A stretch of 23,365 nucleotides of DNA from Entrophospora sp. SA101 (Eukaryota; Glomeromycota; Glomeromycetes; Entrophosporales; Entrophosporaceae), in contig CAUDNR010004521.1 in assembly GCA_958430865.1 (NCBI GenBank), positions 1-23,365 on the forward strand, given 5' to 3'. Positions 1-9,953 of the stretch are shown here, piece by piece (positions within the stretch are counted from its first letter, which is position 1; every line of letters begins with the position of its first letter). The position numbers were made by a program, and so were the translations under genes. Below the pieces are notes generated by a model. That model was not told the DNA's origin. It worked only from the letters and a program-made list of their open reading frames with translations, and made no database searches.

Positions 1-978
1 TACTACAGACATCAGAACTCCAAAACTGTATACATCTGATGCCATTGTATATGGTTTCTCCTTTAAAACTTCTGGTGCAATATATGGTAGTACTCCACAT
101 ATATCATTTTTGTTTGATGATGATGTTTGACTAGCTGGGCATGATAATCCTAAGTCTGCTATATGTGACCACCTATTTTTTTTAGATTGAAGAATATTAC
201 CACTATGAAGATCATGATGAATAATTTCTTCTTCATGAATATATAGTAAACCATCAATAATTTGATAAAGAGTTCTAATTTTGTTTATCCATCTTAAATA
301 TTTAAAATTTTTAGTTAAATAATTTTGAAGACTCCCATCATCCATATATGCCATTACAAAAATATATTCTTTTGTAATTGGATCTTGTGTTAATCCATAA
401 ATATGAATTATATCTATTTTATCATGAAACTTTGTATAATTTTTGAACTAAAACAACAAACAAAATATTTAATTACAACAATAATAATCAAAATATTTAA
501 AAAATCTGAAAATAAATAGAAAATAATTTACCTCATTAAGAAATTCATCAGAAATATTTTGTGAATTATGTAGTTTTTTTAATGCCACAGTCCTATCCTT
601 GCTAGCTCTTTTATTTCCATAAGTAGTTTTATAACCATTTAACCAAGTAGCTTTGGATATAGTTGCAAACCCACCTTCACCTATCTTTTCAATACTTGTT
701 AAATCATTATAAGGAATCCATTGAAGATAAAAATGATTATCATATATTGTTGCTTTAAGTTGTGTGCTTTTAATCAATTCATCTAATCTATCATTGCCAC
801 TAGTCCATCCTTCAGTTAACAATTTAGGATCGCATGATCGACACCATAAATAAAAAGTATTATATCTATTGCAGGTTGGACATTCCCCATACATTTCTGT
901 TCTTTGATCAGAATATTCATGATTTTTGTCAGTAGAAGTATCATCATGATGTTTATTTTCGTCCAAAGTTTTTTCCAT
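1..978 (-). CDS. Protein kinase (TKL-like), 5' part of gene
   Basis: Spliced gene cut by the window edge. Exon 1 is 978 to 532 (149 codons from the first ATG). An 84-bp intron 531 to 448 begins GTAAAT and ends TTTTAG. Exon 2 runs in frame from 447 to base 1, giving 298 residues. The N-terminus is acidic and His/Asp-rich, followed by a zinc-ribbon-like C33-x2-C36-x9-C46-x2-C49. The kinase domain starts near residue 97: glycine loop IGEGGF at 99-104, catalytic Lys134 in VALKK, HHD at 226-228 with N233, DLG (in place of DFG) at 247-249, and APE at 273-275. Lys, Asp and Asn are all present, so activity is expected. HHDLH and the N-terminal Cys ribbon are typical of the hugely expanded kinase family of Rhizophagus, which is family knowledge. 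The substrate is unknown and the C-terminal lobe is outside the window. Confidence 0.9.
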
Positions 979-1309
979 TTTTAAAATTATTTGTAGTTTT
1001 ACTATATTGTTATAATTTGTCAAAAAAAAATTATTTTGTGTGACACAAATGTAAAGTTCTTTTAGAAAAATACATTTAGATTTTAATTTATGTAACTGAA
1101 TTACATTACGTAAATAAATTCGGTATGACAGACAACCCTAAAGTTGTTAAAGTCATAAACTGTCCGTAAAACCATAATGCTGTACTATAAATATTGTGAG
1201 CATGCGATCTGAGTTATTTATTACGAGTCACCAAATCTGGCACACCTTTATCTGTCACTGATTCGGATTATCTTGTTTTACTCGTTATGAATTTGATTGA
1301 GTATTAGAA
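979..1309. other. Intergenic, 5' side of the kinase gene
   Basis: No supportable gene. This is the presumed promoter of the leftward kinase gene. A TATA-like stretch on the minus strand (about 1180-1195) is too far and too weak to assign. Confidence 0.5.
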
Positions 1310-1760
1310 CTACATTGAAAGTTTATTCGAATAAAATAATTTGAATAAATGAATAAATGAATAAACAATTCGAATAAGAGGAATAAACGAATAAAATAAT
1401 AATTCAATAATAATAATTTAAATAAAAAAAATAAACGGATAAAACGAATAAATGAATAATTCGAACAAAATAAACAAACAAATAATCGATCAAAGCGAAC
1501 AATTCGAATGGTTCGAATAAAACGAATAAACGAAATAATTTGAATGGTTCGAATAAAACGAATAATTTGAATGGTTCGAATAAAACGAACAATTTGAATG
1601 GTTTGAATAAAACGAACAAAACGAACAAAACCAATAAAACTAATAAAACGAATAAAAACGAATAAAACTAATAAAACTAATAAAAACGCATAAAACGAAT
1701 AAAACTAATAAAATGAATGATTTAAATAAAACTAAAAGAATAATTCAAATAAATAATTTG
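1310..1760. repeat. AT-rich tandem repeat built on AATAAAACGAA
   Basis: A degenerate array of AATAAA/CGAATAA words. Its best-ordered part, about 1507-1630, repeats a unit near 27 bp (AATGGTTCGAATAAAACGAA then TAATTTG) about four times, the first copy with an insertion. A short patch with the same words lies at about 7320-7376. The long Phe/Leu-rich reading frame on the minus strand is a by-product of the repeat and is not a gene. Confidence 0.85.
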
Positions 1761-1776
1761 TATTAATATTAATATT

Positions 1777-1937
1777 AAAAACTAGAGTTTCTCAACTGTG
1801 CGAAGGTCAAAATGTTTCACCATAAGTCGAAACTAGTTTTGACTTTTGAGTTAGTTCTGACATATAACTTTTAATTTTGGTTTTTACTTTTACCTCTTCA
1901 AAATAGTTTTAGAGACCAACACTAATTCCCATACAAA
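1777..1937. mobile_element. Degraded copy of small inverted-repeat element
   Basis: This segment matches 10425-10599 along its length in the same orientation. Shared words include AACTAG, GTGCGAA, GTCGAAACTAGTTTTGA and, near the right end, GACCAACACTAAT. The right terminal repeat (about 1908-1930) survives. The left terminal repeat present in the other copy is missing here, replaced by TTAATATTAATATT. No coding capacity, so it is a non-autonomous (MITE-like) element. Confidence 0.7.
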
Positions 1938-2511
1938 AAATGTCAGGGCTCTACAATGATTATAAAAAGCAAAATAATTAGTTATTGAATCAAGAATTGG
2001 GGCGATGGTGGTAATTTGTTAAATTGAAGTATAGTATAATCATCAAAGCATTCAAGTTTATATTTCTAATGGCAATTAATAGTAGTAGTGATATTTAGGA
2101 AGTATGCAGTCATAAAAAGACTATCGTGGAGCAAAATAATATTATTTATTTTGCATAAATTTAATAGAATAAAAAGATTATTGCGTTTTTCTTAAATTAT
2201 CAAAATACGTCTAATACGATAAGAATAATTTTTAATATGGCCAATTTTAAATTTTTTCTAAAATCAAAATTTTATTGTTGACCGAACATGATAATAATAA
2301 TGGTTGTTTAATCCGAGTGGTTTTACAAATACCAAAAAATATAAAATATAAAAATATAAAATAAATTACAGGTGTTACACTTATTAACTGTTTAAAAAAT
2401 AAATAAAATTAGTAGGAATGATTGATTTCATAAATGTTGTTATTTAAAATCGATTTGCTTATTAACATTGATATCAACACATCAGTTATTATTGTTATCC
2501 AGCAATTTTAT
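1938..2511. other. AT-rich intergenic stretch
   Basis: No open frame, RNA gene or clear repeat was recognised on either strand. Confidence 0.5.
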
Positions 2512-3045
2512 TTACGACATTTTGGGTAGGAAAGTTTGATCTTTAGTCAAATTGCTGATGATGGTAGAGTTTTGATGATTAGTGAAATTATTTTGACCAA
2601 CGAAATAGCTGTCAACAAAATTTTGATGATTAATGCTCGTAATATTATTACTTGAGTTCTGTTCAGCGACGAAATTGTTTTGGTGATTATAAATCATATT
2701 TTGACGTATGTAATTCTCATCGCCAGCATTTTGATAAACGTCCTCATGCTTAGGATTTTGATGAACCATGTTTTGGTGAATGTAATTATTATTACCTATG
2801 CTTTGATAAATTTCTCCAGGATTTTGATGAATTAGATAATTATGAAGCATGTTTTGATGATGAGCGTAATTATTATCACCGACATTTTGATAAATGTCTT
2901 TTGGGTTTTGATAAATTGTATTATGAACCATATTTTGGCGAACGTAATTATTATTATGATAAATTTCTTCAGGGTTTTGATGAACAAGATAATTATGAAT
3001 CATGTTTTGTTGATAAGCATAATTATTGTCACCGACATTAACAAG
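2512..3045 (-). pseudogene. N/Q-rich repetitive reading frame, probable gene fragment
   Basis: One frame is open from about 3045 down to a TAA at 2512. It encodes irregular repeats built on blocks such as QNM-x-HN-Y, HQNP-x-EIYQ and GDNNYAHHQNM, very rich in Asn, Gln, His and Tyr. The first ATG is at 3003, but the repeat pattern already begins upstream, and the frame is closed by a TGA just before 3045 without a clear splice acceptor. A second coding-looking stretch lies at about 3176 to 3064 on the same strand, preceded by TTTCAG (MVLPNGQPKGMKIVLEVS), and could be the preceding exon, but I cannot join the two cleanly. The low-complexity N/Q tract resembles disordered tails of fungal regulators. 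No domain was recognised. It is either the last exon of a gene whose 5' part is decayed, or a relic. Confidence 0.4.
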
Positions 3046-3176
3046 TCAAAGTAGTGTACTTTTCAATATACATTACCCTCCCCAAAAGTTTCAGTCACCC
3101 CGAATTTATTAATTGAAACCTCAAGTACAATTTTCATACCTTTAGGTTGTCCATTAGGTAAAACCATAATTTGTAA

Positions 3177-4055
3177 CTGAAATTAAAAAAAAATGAATTA
3201 TTTCTTAATCAGGAAAGATCGATATTAAAATGGACAAGAGGCACAGCATTTGATGTTTTTAGATACGGCGCACCATATGATGATTGTGATCACTATTCAT
3301 ATGCTCTAAAAAAAACAGAAATATACTACTTGAGGCATCACTAGAAGCAATATAGTATGATTCAAAGGGTTCTTAATTAATAGTTAAAGGTTGACCAAAC
3401 CATTAATTAATCATCAGAAAGGATTATGAATCAATCATGCCAGCTTTATCAATTAAATACAGTCAAAGAGTTTTTATTATCAATATGTAACATTAAAAGA
3501 TTAAAGATTAAAGAAAATTTCAAGTGTGTTTTTGAAGTATTGCAAATAATATGACCTTTTGTCCAATAAATAGAATAATTAAGAGTGTAATTACTAATGT
3601 TGATGATGTCATGATATAAAATGAATTGTTTGACAACAATAAGGATCCTCAATTTACTATCTCACTGGCATTTTCTTGATTTATTTGGGACATGTATATT
3701 ATCAACATATCTCCCAAGCAAGCTGTGTTAAAGTCAGTGTTCTCCAACATCAGGAAGTTTTTTTTTTATATAGGATTTACATAAAATTTATTGCGAGAAT
3801 TACAATTTCTTATGTAAAATCTATTACTATGTAAATTTATGAATTACAAAACACAACTTTACATAGATTTTATATAATTTCATATAATGATTATATATTA
3901 ACAATTACTTCCATACTTTTCATTCTTTTTATGATATTTGGTCCATCAATTTACAACTTTTTTATTCAATAAATTTTTACTATAATTAATCGCAATATAA
4001 ATTAGTGATGTAGATCAATCAAAAAAATTTTCTATATATTTAATATATAAAAAAA
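3177..4055. other. Intergenic, upstream of GAR1
   Basis: A short coding-like stretch at about 3225-3345 (+) (KWTRGTAFDVFRYGAPYD) has no start and no recognised homologue. At about 3770-3890, copies of TTTACATAAAATTTA and TTTACATAGATTTTA in both orientations could fold, but look like AT-rich chance or a decayed element. The last 200 bases hold the GAR1 promoter, with no distinct box. Confidence 0.4.
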
Positions 4056-5007
4056 ATGAGTAGATTTCGAGGTGCAAGAAATTTTGGTAGTGGTGGACGT
4101 GGAGGTGCACGTTCAGGAAGAGGTATGTGTATTCGTTTTATTACAAAATAATCTTTTTTTTATTCTAAAATTCTTTAATTATTATCAATTTTATAGGTGG
4201 AGGTGGTGGTTATGGCAACTATTCAAACCAACAATCAGATACTATAGTTGGTGAGTAATATTACGTTTATGTATAATATTTAGCAAACTAATGAATACGT
4301 TGAATTGGGATTATTAAATTGATTGCGATTTCTTTATATTGATGAATCCTTTTTATAATAGAAATGGGAACATTTGTACATGCATGTGAAGGTGACATGG
4401 TATGTCTATCTGTGAATCCGAAAATACCCTATTTTAATGCACCAATATATTTAGAAAATAAAAACCAAATTGGTAAAGTTGATGAGATACTGGGGCCTAT
4501 GAATCATGTATATTTCACGGTTAAATTACAAGAGGGTATAATTGCAACATCATTTAAAGAAAATGATAAAGTTTATATTGGCGATGATAAATTACTTCCA
4601 TTAGAAAGGTTCCTACCAAAACCTGCTGCACCAAAACCTCCAGGTTTACTATAATACCCTTTCCTTTACTCTTTTTTTCTTTATCTTTCTTTATAACAAG
4701 TAAATACAATTGTTTTTTTGAACCAATCAATAAATAGGGCCAAGGAGGAAAGTTGGTGATCGTGGTAATGATAACCTTTTGTACATTAATATTCATTTAT
4801 TATAAACATTTATTGATTTGTTTTCTGATTTAAGGTCGTGGAAGAGGTGGTGGTATGCAAAGAGGTGGTCGTGGTGGTGGTAGAGGATGGGGTGGTGGTG
4901 GTGGTGGCAATTTTGGAAATAATAATCGTGGTGGTCGTGGGGGTGGTCGTGGGGGTGGTCGTGGAGGTGGTCGTGGAGGTGGATTTAGAAGGCCTGGTCG
5001 ATTTTAA
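4056..5007 (+). CDS. GAR1: H/ACA ribonucleoprotein subunit Gar1
   Basis: Complete gene with five exons: 4056-4122, 4197-4250, 4362-4643, 4738-4764 and 4835-5007. All introns are GT..AG (GTATGT, GTGAGT, GTTTAC, GTAATG donors), each splitting a codon after its first base. The product is 200 residues, close to the usual Gar1 length. It has an N-terminal Gly/Arg-rich tail (1-40), a central beta-barrel (about 42-128, from [14 protein letters not shown] through GKVDEILGP and [12 protein letters not shown] to LERFLPKP), and a C-terminal RGG tail (about 144-200). In family terms, Gar1 binds the dyskerin homologue in H/ACA snoRNPs. It works in the nucleolus in rRNA pseudouridylation and in H/ACA RNP function. 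The arginine-glycine tails are normal for the family and bind RNA. Start choice: first ATG, followed directly by the GAR tail. Long frames on the minus strand here are shadows of the GGT/CGT repeats. Confidence 0.96.
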
Positions 5008-6337
5008 ATTTTTTTGATAAATAACAACTGTTTTATAAATATTTAATAAATAAGAATCAATAGAAAAGGTTGTCGAGTAATTGAACAAAAAAGAACTTTC
5101 GTCACGAGGTGTAATGTTATTGGCCATATTCGGTATTGCATTTATCATCATTATACTAATATAAAAAATATCCGGTTATTAAACATTATACATATTAATA
5201 AAAAATATGGACATTTAAAAACCAAAGTGGATGTATTTTTTGGTATTTTTGTCCGTATAAAGCCATCCTGTTTGTAAACTGAATCACAGAAATAATAGAA
5301 TTACAATAACAACTTACATAAAAACTTGGATTTTCATTAGAGTTTGAAATCTGTAGATGGTATTCTTATCTGCTAAATTTATCTCTCAATTCCATCTGCA
5401 AATATGCCATCTTTTTGCCGAGATTTTTATTAATTGGCAGAATCAAAAACATAATGCGTGAATCGTGAGGTCATTGGTTTTGTTATATACACATTATCGC
5501 CATATTCGATTATTTATTTACCACCCTTGTTACTGAACGTTGCTTGCACTAAAAATAAAATGTGTTAGTGTTCTTTGTAGGTAATTGTGCCTAAATCATG
5601 GACTCATTTAAAACCCCACAAACGGTTTTAATACAATGTATTACATATTAATATAATTAATTATCAAATACTGCCTGTTATATATAATTAAATATAAATC
5701 CACACAAGCTTAATGTTTAGTGGACCTTATGATCAAATTTGCTAATACTAGAAATGGCTTTCACCAAGAGCTTAAATCAATTTCCAGGGCATATTGACTG
5801 ATGCAATCAGTAATCCAACATGGTATATTATATTTATATAATAGTATTTCTGGCAATACGAAAACATTTCAGTTGATAAATGTCAACAAAATAAAAATAG
5901 ATTTGTCTGTTTAACACATAATTTGCCAACAAGCCATTTATTTTAATAGGGCGACTCTTGTTCATATATCTCGAAAGGTGTTCTCTTTTACTTTGACTAA
6001 AGATAAAAGAATTTTGACTCCTAATGAAGCTGATGTAGTCATTAAAGCTCTTTTAATCATTTTTGTTTTTTTTTTGCTTCGCTCCCATAGTCGAGTACAT
6101 GGTTTTTTTTAAAGCTATATAAAATACTCTATACATATGGCGTATATTATAATTAAAGATAATAGATAATGTTAATTAGCATTAATACATTCCTAATATA
6201 TATATATTCCAAAGGATATTTTCAACTCCTGTAATGAATTTTGCTCTTTTACTTCTTGTCTAATTATCGAAGAATAAGTTATTTTCATGCCATCGCCACT
6301 ATTGTTATTTTATCATTAATATTGTCAACTAGATTTA
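5008..6337. other. Gene-poor stretch after GAR1
   Basis: It holds the GAR1 3' flank and AT-rich DNA. Two short coding-like islands lack a start: about 5085-5154 (+), ending in a hydrophobic tail MLLAIFGIAFIIIILI before a TAA, and about 5949-6060 (+), with ILTPNEADVVIKALLIIF. Neither can be tied to a gene, and both may be chance. Confidence 0.4.
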
Positions 6338-6517
6338 TTAATGTAAACTTCCATAAAATTTAGGCAACCATATAGAAAATTCTGGATATGATATACTGGC
6401 TTCGTAAAATTCTTTTTCGACTGAATTACAATATTTAACGATTACTGCTTCATCATCTGTTGATAATAATTTACTGATTTGATGATTAAATTTTCGTAAT
6501 GTCACTTTATTATCCAT
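6338..6517 (-). pseudogene. Short unidentified reading frame, likely fragment
   Basis: An ATG at 6517 opens a 59-residue frame ending in TAA at 6338. The same frame stays open upstream to about 6586 without another ATG, suggesting a truncated gene rather than a complete small one. The composition is protein-like (KLLSTDDEAVIVKYCNSVEK, then SYPEFSIWLPKFYGS) and not low-complexity. No family was recognised. The upstream end abuts the hairpin at 6598-6634, which may mark an inserted element that broke it. Confidence 0.3.
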
Positions 6518-6597
6518 GAGAGGAAGAAAGATTTGTTTAATAATAATTTGTTTTTCGAATGGATTATAATCAGCACTAATACACAATGATTAAAGTT

Positions 6598-6634
6598 CCG
6601 AATGGTTCAGTTTCGGTTTGACTGAACCGTTCGG
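6598..6634. repeat. Perfect-stem hairpin, 14-bp arms
   Basis: CCGAATGGTTCAGT, a 9-base spacer, then ACTGAACCGTTCGG. The arms pair at 13 of 14 positions and the remaining pair is a G-U type. GC-richer than its surroundings, so it stands out. It could be an element terminus, or a folded RNA if transcribed. Confidence 0.7.
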
Positions 6635-6639
6635 AGTTT

Positions 6640-7418
6640 TAGGCTTGACAGTCCCTGGTATTCTAATTTTTGCATTCTGCTTATTTAAGATTAAATTTGT
6701 TGATTTCTAATCTAATAAACTTATTATAGCAACTAGTGTCCAGTTGAACGAGTTTTTCCTGGACGCACAGACTTAATTACTCAAAGGCGCGTCGTAGTTT
6801 ATAAACTGTAACAATAAGAGTTTACATGTGTTTAAAAAGTTGGCGAAGTCAATGGATTTTATATATGATGAAAAAATAGAACGTCGTTAGGGTTAAAGGT
6901 TGGGATCGGACAAAAAGCCCAACCGGTTAATTAGCCGGTTAAATATATGATAAAAAAATTTTTATTTGTCAAAACTATGTAATTTGTGATTTTAATAATG
7001 CCTCATAAATATGTATATTACAAAAAATGCTATCTGATGATTTAATGAATAATTCTTATGTCTGCTCATTATTAATCAACTGTTATATTATCTCAATAAA
7101 ATATAATAATAATAGTCAATAGAATTTAGTTGTATCTCACCTTTACTTACCATTCTCTTCCATTTAGCCGATAATGTGAACGTAGCTTCATTTCACCTAC
7201 TGAAATAAAGATTTACAATTAAAGTGGAGTTTTAACTTGCATGTAGACCCTTTTTCCATTTATCACAAATCGCGAATTAAAAGTGATCTACGTTTTAACC
7301 TACTTTAACTGGTTACAAGTAATTCGAATAAAGCAAATAAAATGAACAAGGCGAATAATTTGAATAATTCGAACTAATATTAAAATTAGAATAAGTAGTA
7401 TTATGAATACAGTTGTGG
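6640..7418. other. Intergenic, AT-rich
   Basis: No gene supported. It contains a small palindrome around AACCGGTTAATTAGCCGGTT (about 6923-6942) and a patch of AATTCGAATAA words (about 7320-7376) like the array at 1310-1760. A minus-strand ATG with a good donor (GTAAGT) near 7150-7190 has no matching second exon. Confidence 0.4.
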
Positions 7419-7439
7419 CCCTAAACTCCGAGTTTAGGG
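7419..7439. repeat. 21-bp palindrome
   Basis: CCCTAAACTC, one centre base, GAGTTTAGGG. The word TTTAGGGAGTTT recurs about 35 bp downstream (around 7474), so this may be the edge of a small decayed inverted-repeat element. Confidence 0.6.
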
Positions 7440-7689
7440 AAAACCCGTATCCGAAACCTCCTTAAATTAGTTTAGGGAGTTTTTAAAATCCTAAACCTTG
7501 GTATTATAGACTATGTATGTATTTAGAAACAGGATTCTTCCAGCATCTCTACTTCGCAACACACATTTACTAAAACCAAGCTACAAGTTATTATAATTTT
7601 TTTTGTGAAGTTATTATGTATATTTTTGTGTAGTTGACGAATTTAGAATGCCTGAAATTTTTGGGTCAACGGTTTGCAGCTTTACTAAC

Positions 7690-8005
7690 AATCAATAAAA
7701 ATTTTTTTTAAAAAATGACAACTAATGAAAAAATTGAAAGAGTTAGAAGATGCAAAGAAGGAATATGAAGAAATTGAATAGGTTGGAGAAGAAAGAGTAA
7801 AAAAGTATATTGGTGAAAGATAACATTTGGAGAAGGAAGAGAAGAATAAGTGGGTAGATGAAGTGTTGAAATGGGGAAGACACTAGGAAAAGAATTAGTA
7901 TTTGAAGATAAATGCAGTGAGCAAATTGCATAAAAAATATACAAAAAATCATTTTCATTAATTTATTTACTCATTTGAGTGAACATTGGTATGCTGGTTG
8001 ACCAT
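7690..8005 (+). pseudogene. Decayed Crinkler coiled-coil exon
   Basis: This stretch matches the coiled-coil exon and following intron of the gene at 12933-15236 (13290-13680). It has a T-rich run then AAAAAATG at the exon start and a Glu/Lys-rich coding pattern (MKKLKELEDAKKEYEEIE). The clearest match is the tail GCATAAAAAATATACAAAAA followed by ATTTATTTA and a TGCTG..GAC block. The frame is interrupted by several stops and no nuclease or kinase part follows, so it is a fragment of a third family member in the same orientation as the left-arm gene. Confidence 0.65.
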
Positions 8006-8102
8006 TGCTATTCATTTAACATTTATATATCTTTGCACTTGGTTCATTTGAACTTTCAGATGACATATCTTATGCAGCTGTTTTCATTTTGTTGGTAGAG
8101 AA

Positions 8103-8546
8103 ATGGAAATGGAGGCATTTGAGAAATTGATTACTGAAAATATCAAGATTTGGAGCCAATTTCATAATCTTCCTCCTAATCTTGTCCTGCAGATGCTCTT
8201 GAATCACCCAGGAAATTATATCAAAGTCTGAAGCACTAAGAATAGGGAAATGACGTTAATACAACATGGTTTTTTGACAGCAATGAAACAGAGCATGCAA
8301 ATACAAGATATTTTCAGTGGAAGGGTTTTTGCATGGGATATTTATAGCTCACCACCAGATCATGCAGAAAGGATGTTGATTAATGACTATTATATGGGGT
8401 TAGTGATAGCATTAAGGATTCTACATCAGTCAATTAATGGGAGGAAATATCACCAGTCCTTAAATGATTTGGAAAGTCATCTTAGGCAGAATAACTTACA
8501 CTTGCAGGATATCATTATCAAAACAGGACCCGGAACCTCTAATTGA
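8103..8546 (+). pseudogene. Unidentified gene remnant with one in-frame TGA
   Basis: From ATG 8103 a single frame runs to TGA 8544-8546, interrupted only by a TGA at 8229-8231. Both halves look like genuine protein: EAFEKLITENIKIWSQFHNL before it, and FSGRVFAWDIYSSPPDHAER with MGLVIALRILHQSINGR after it. Only one stop in 148 codons suggests recent inactivation (CGA to TGA would do it). The last codons, from about 8526, lie inside the terminal repeat of the element at 8526-8957, so the true C-terminus has been lost or displaced. An ATG at 8250 could start the second half alone. No family recognised. Confidence 0.5.
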
Positions 8547-8957
8547 GGTCCCCAGAAAACCAAGGGCAAAAAACATATTAATATAGAAAAGTGAAAAGTC
8601 TCACTGTTATTGATAGGGTGCATACATTAAAAGGTCCAAGAGTAAAAATTTTTTATGTCCAATTAAGAATGAGTAAAATTGATATAAATTTTTTTTTTTG
8701 AGGTCATTATTATGTTTGGGTAAATCAATTAGTAAAATTTTTAAAAAAGTGCACAGTTACACACAATATCCAAAGACCAAATTCCCCTTTTTTAATGTAA
8801 TAAATATATAATAAAAAAAGATATAAAATGGGTAAATTTAGTAGTGTTAAAAAAAATGTCACTAATATTAACAGGATAAATTTGTTATATAAACCCTTGG
8901 ATAAACTTAATATAAAAATCATTGATTGGTACCTCAATTAGAAGTTTCCGAGATCCC
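8526..8957. mobile_element. Small non-autonomous element with about 28-bp terminal inverted repeats
   Basis: The left end GGACCCGGAACCTCTAATTG, followed by AGGTCC, matches the reverse complement of the right end (8929-8957: GATCTCGGAAACTTCTAATT, followed by GAGGTAC) with a few differences. The interior of roughly 380 bp is AT-rich and non-coding. No target duplication was clear. A third, weaker end-like sequence (ACCTCAGTTTTCGGGCCC) lies near 9295-9312 and may belong to a nested or related copy. Confidence 0.65.
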
Positions 8958-9492
8958 CTTTATCTTATATTTCTGTAATTTCATTTATTAGATTATTTTC
9001 ACAAAAATGCACATATCAAATCAATTAATATATTATTTTGACATTGATTTAATTTAACTAGTATGATTATTGTAACTTTCTTGGATTCTATCAGTGTCAG
9101 GAAATTCTTTGGATGTTTTGAAAGAAGAGAATATTTAAACAATTTAATTAATATAGTGCAAAAATTTATAAGTTTTATAAAATTCAAAATAATAAAAAAA
9201 TTTAGCACCTATTTTTGGGTAAAATCATTATAGAAGATTATTATCAGCTTGGGTAAATTTTTATTATTAAAAACCTTTGGAAAATTTTCGAGTAACCTCA
9301 GTTTTCGGGCCCTCCTCACATTATTATTTCAATCAAAAATTCATGAAAAATCGAACATTCTATCTAGCATATGTAATCAGTCAGTTGATACATTTGTCCG
9401 ACCAATAATGCTAATCACCCAACAGATCTGTGCAACAAAATAAATTTTCATATATACAGACAAGCACTTGGTATTTTTTCCTAGTTGACAAA
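8958..9492. other. Intergenic, upstream of MABP-like gene
   Basis: AT-rich, with no supported gene. The 60-70-residue frames on both strands are AT-rich chance frames. It should contain the promoter of the gene at 9493, but no box is distinct. Confidence 0.4.
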
Positions 9493-9953
9493 ATGACAAC
9501 ATGGATTACTGATTTCATAGTTTACACCTCTAATAATAAAGATTGCCCTGATCACTTCAATGGGTATGAAATGCACCTGCAAGATCTTAACGAAAGTCAT
9601 GGCGGAAAATTCATATATGTCGGACGTAAACGTGAGAGAATCATCTCTGAAAATCATAAAAATGCGGTAACTTCCTTACGGTTTCTCGCTTTCTCAGATA
9701 AACAAATAGAAAAACCAGTCGGTTGGGAATTCTGGAATTACCATGACTTGAGCGAAGGTGCGGGAGGCAAATTCATTTATATGGTTTGGAATAAGGGGGA
9801 AAATGAGCTAAACCCTATCATAGAAATCGATTTTTGTGTCAGTGAAAGTAAGGAAAGTTATGAAAGAAAGGTGTTTCATGGACAAGAATAAATCAGGATT
9901 TATCCGAGGGTTCTGGTGGAAAATATATATGGTGTTCTTATTTTAGAGGATAG
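9493..9953 (+). CDS. MABP-like beta-prism protein, three repeats, with a frameshift
   Basis: The frame starts at ATG 9493 in an AAAATGA context and runs open to TAA 9889-9891. It contains repeats DLNESHGGKFIYV (about residues 34-46) and DLSEGAGGKFIYM (about 86-98). A third repeat, INQDLSEGSGGKYIW, lies just beyond in another frame and ends at TAG 9951-9953. The frames join if one base is missing near 9869-9871 (AAAGAAAGGTG). The DLN/S-EG-x-GG-KYIY signature is that of MABP-type (type I beta-prism) domains, known from MVB12/ESCRT-I subunits, DENN proteins and some pore-forming proteins, where they bind acidic membranes. No signal peptide or membrane segment. The result is either a compact soluble prism of three pseudo-symmetric repeats with a recent -1 frameshift or sequencing error, or a shortened two-repeat protein of 132 residues. 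An earlier in-frame ATG (9430 codon) seems less likely. Confidence 0.75.

Noticed and set aside
1500..1620. GGTTCGAAT words as tRNA T-arm
   Set aside because: No cloverleaf partner sequences; part of the tandem repeat.
1404..1634. Leu/Phe-rich minus-strand frame
   Set aside because: Made entirely of the AATAAAACGAA tandem repeat.
4554..5151. Long minus-strand frames opposite GAR1, including a Ser/Thr-rich one
   Set aside because: They are reverse shadows of GGT/CGT glycine-arginine codons of GAR1 and cross its introns.
7140..7190. Minus-strand ATG followed by GTAAGT donor as a first exon
   Set aside because: No second exon with an open frame was found downstream.
7419..7500. TTTAGGG/CCCTAAA words as interstitial telomere repeat
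   Set aside because: No tandem run of TTAGGG; the words form a single palindrome plus scattered copies.
7708..7958. Two minus-strand hydrophobic frames
   Set aside because: Shadows of A/G-rich coiled-coil pseudogene sequence on the plus strand.
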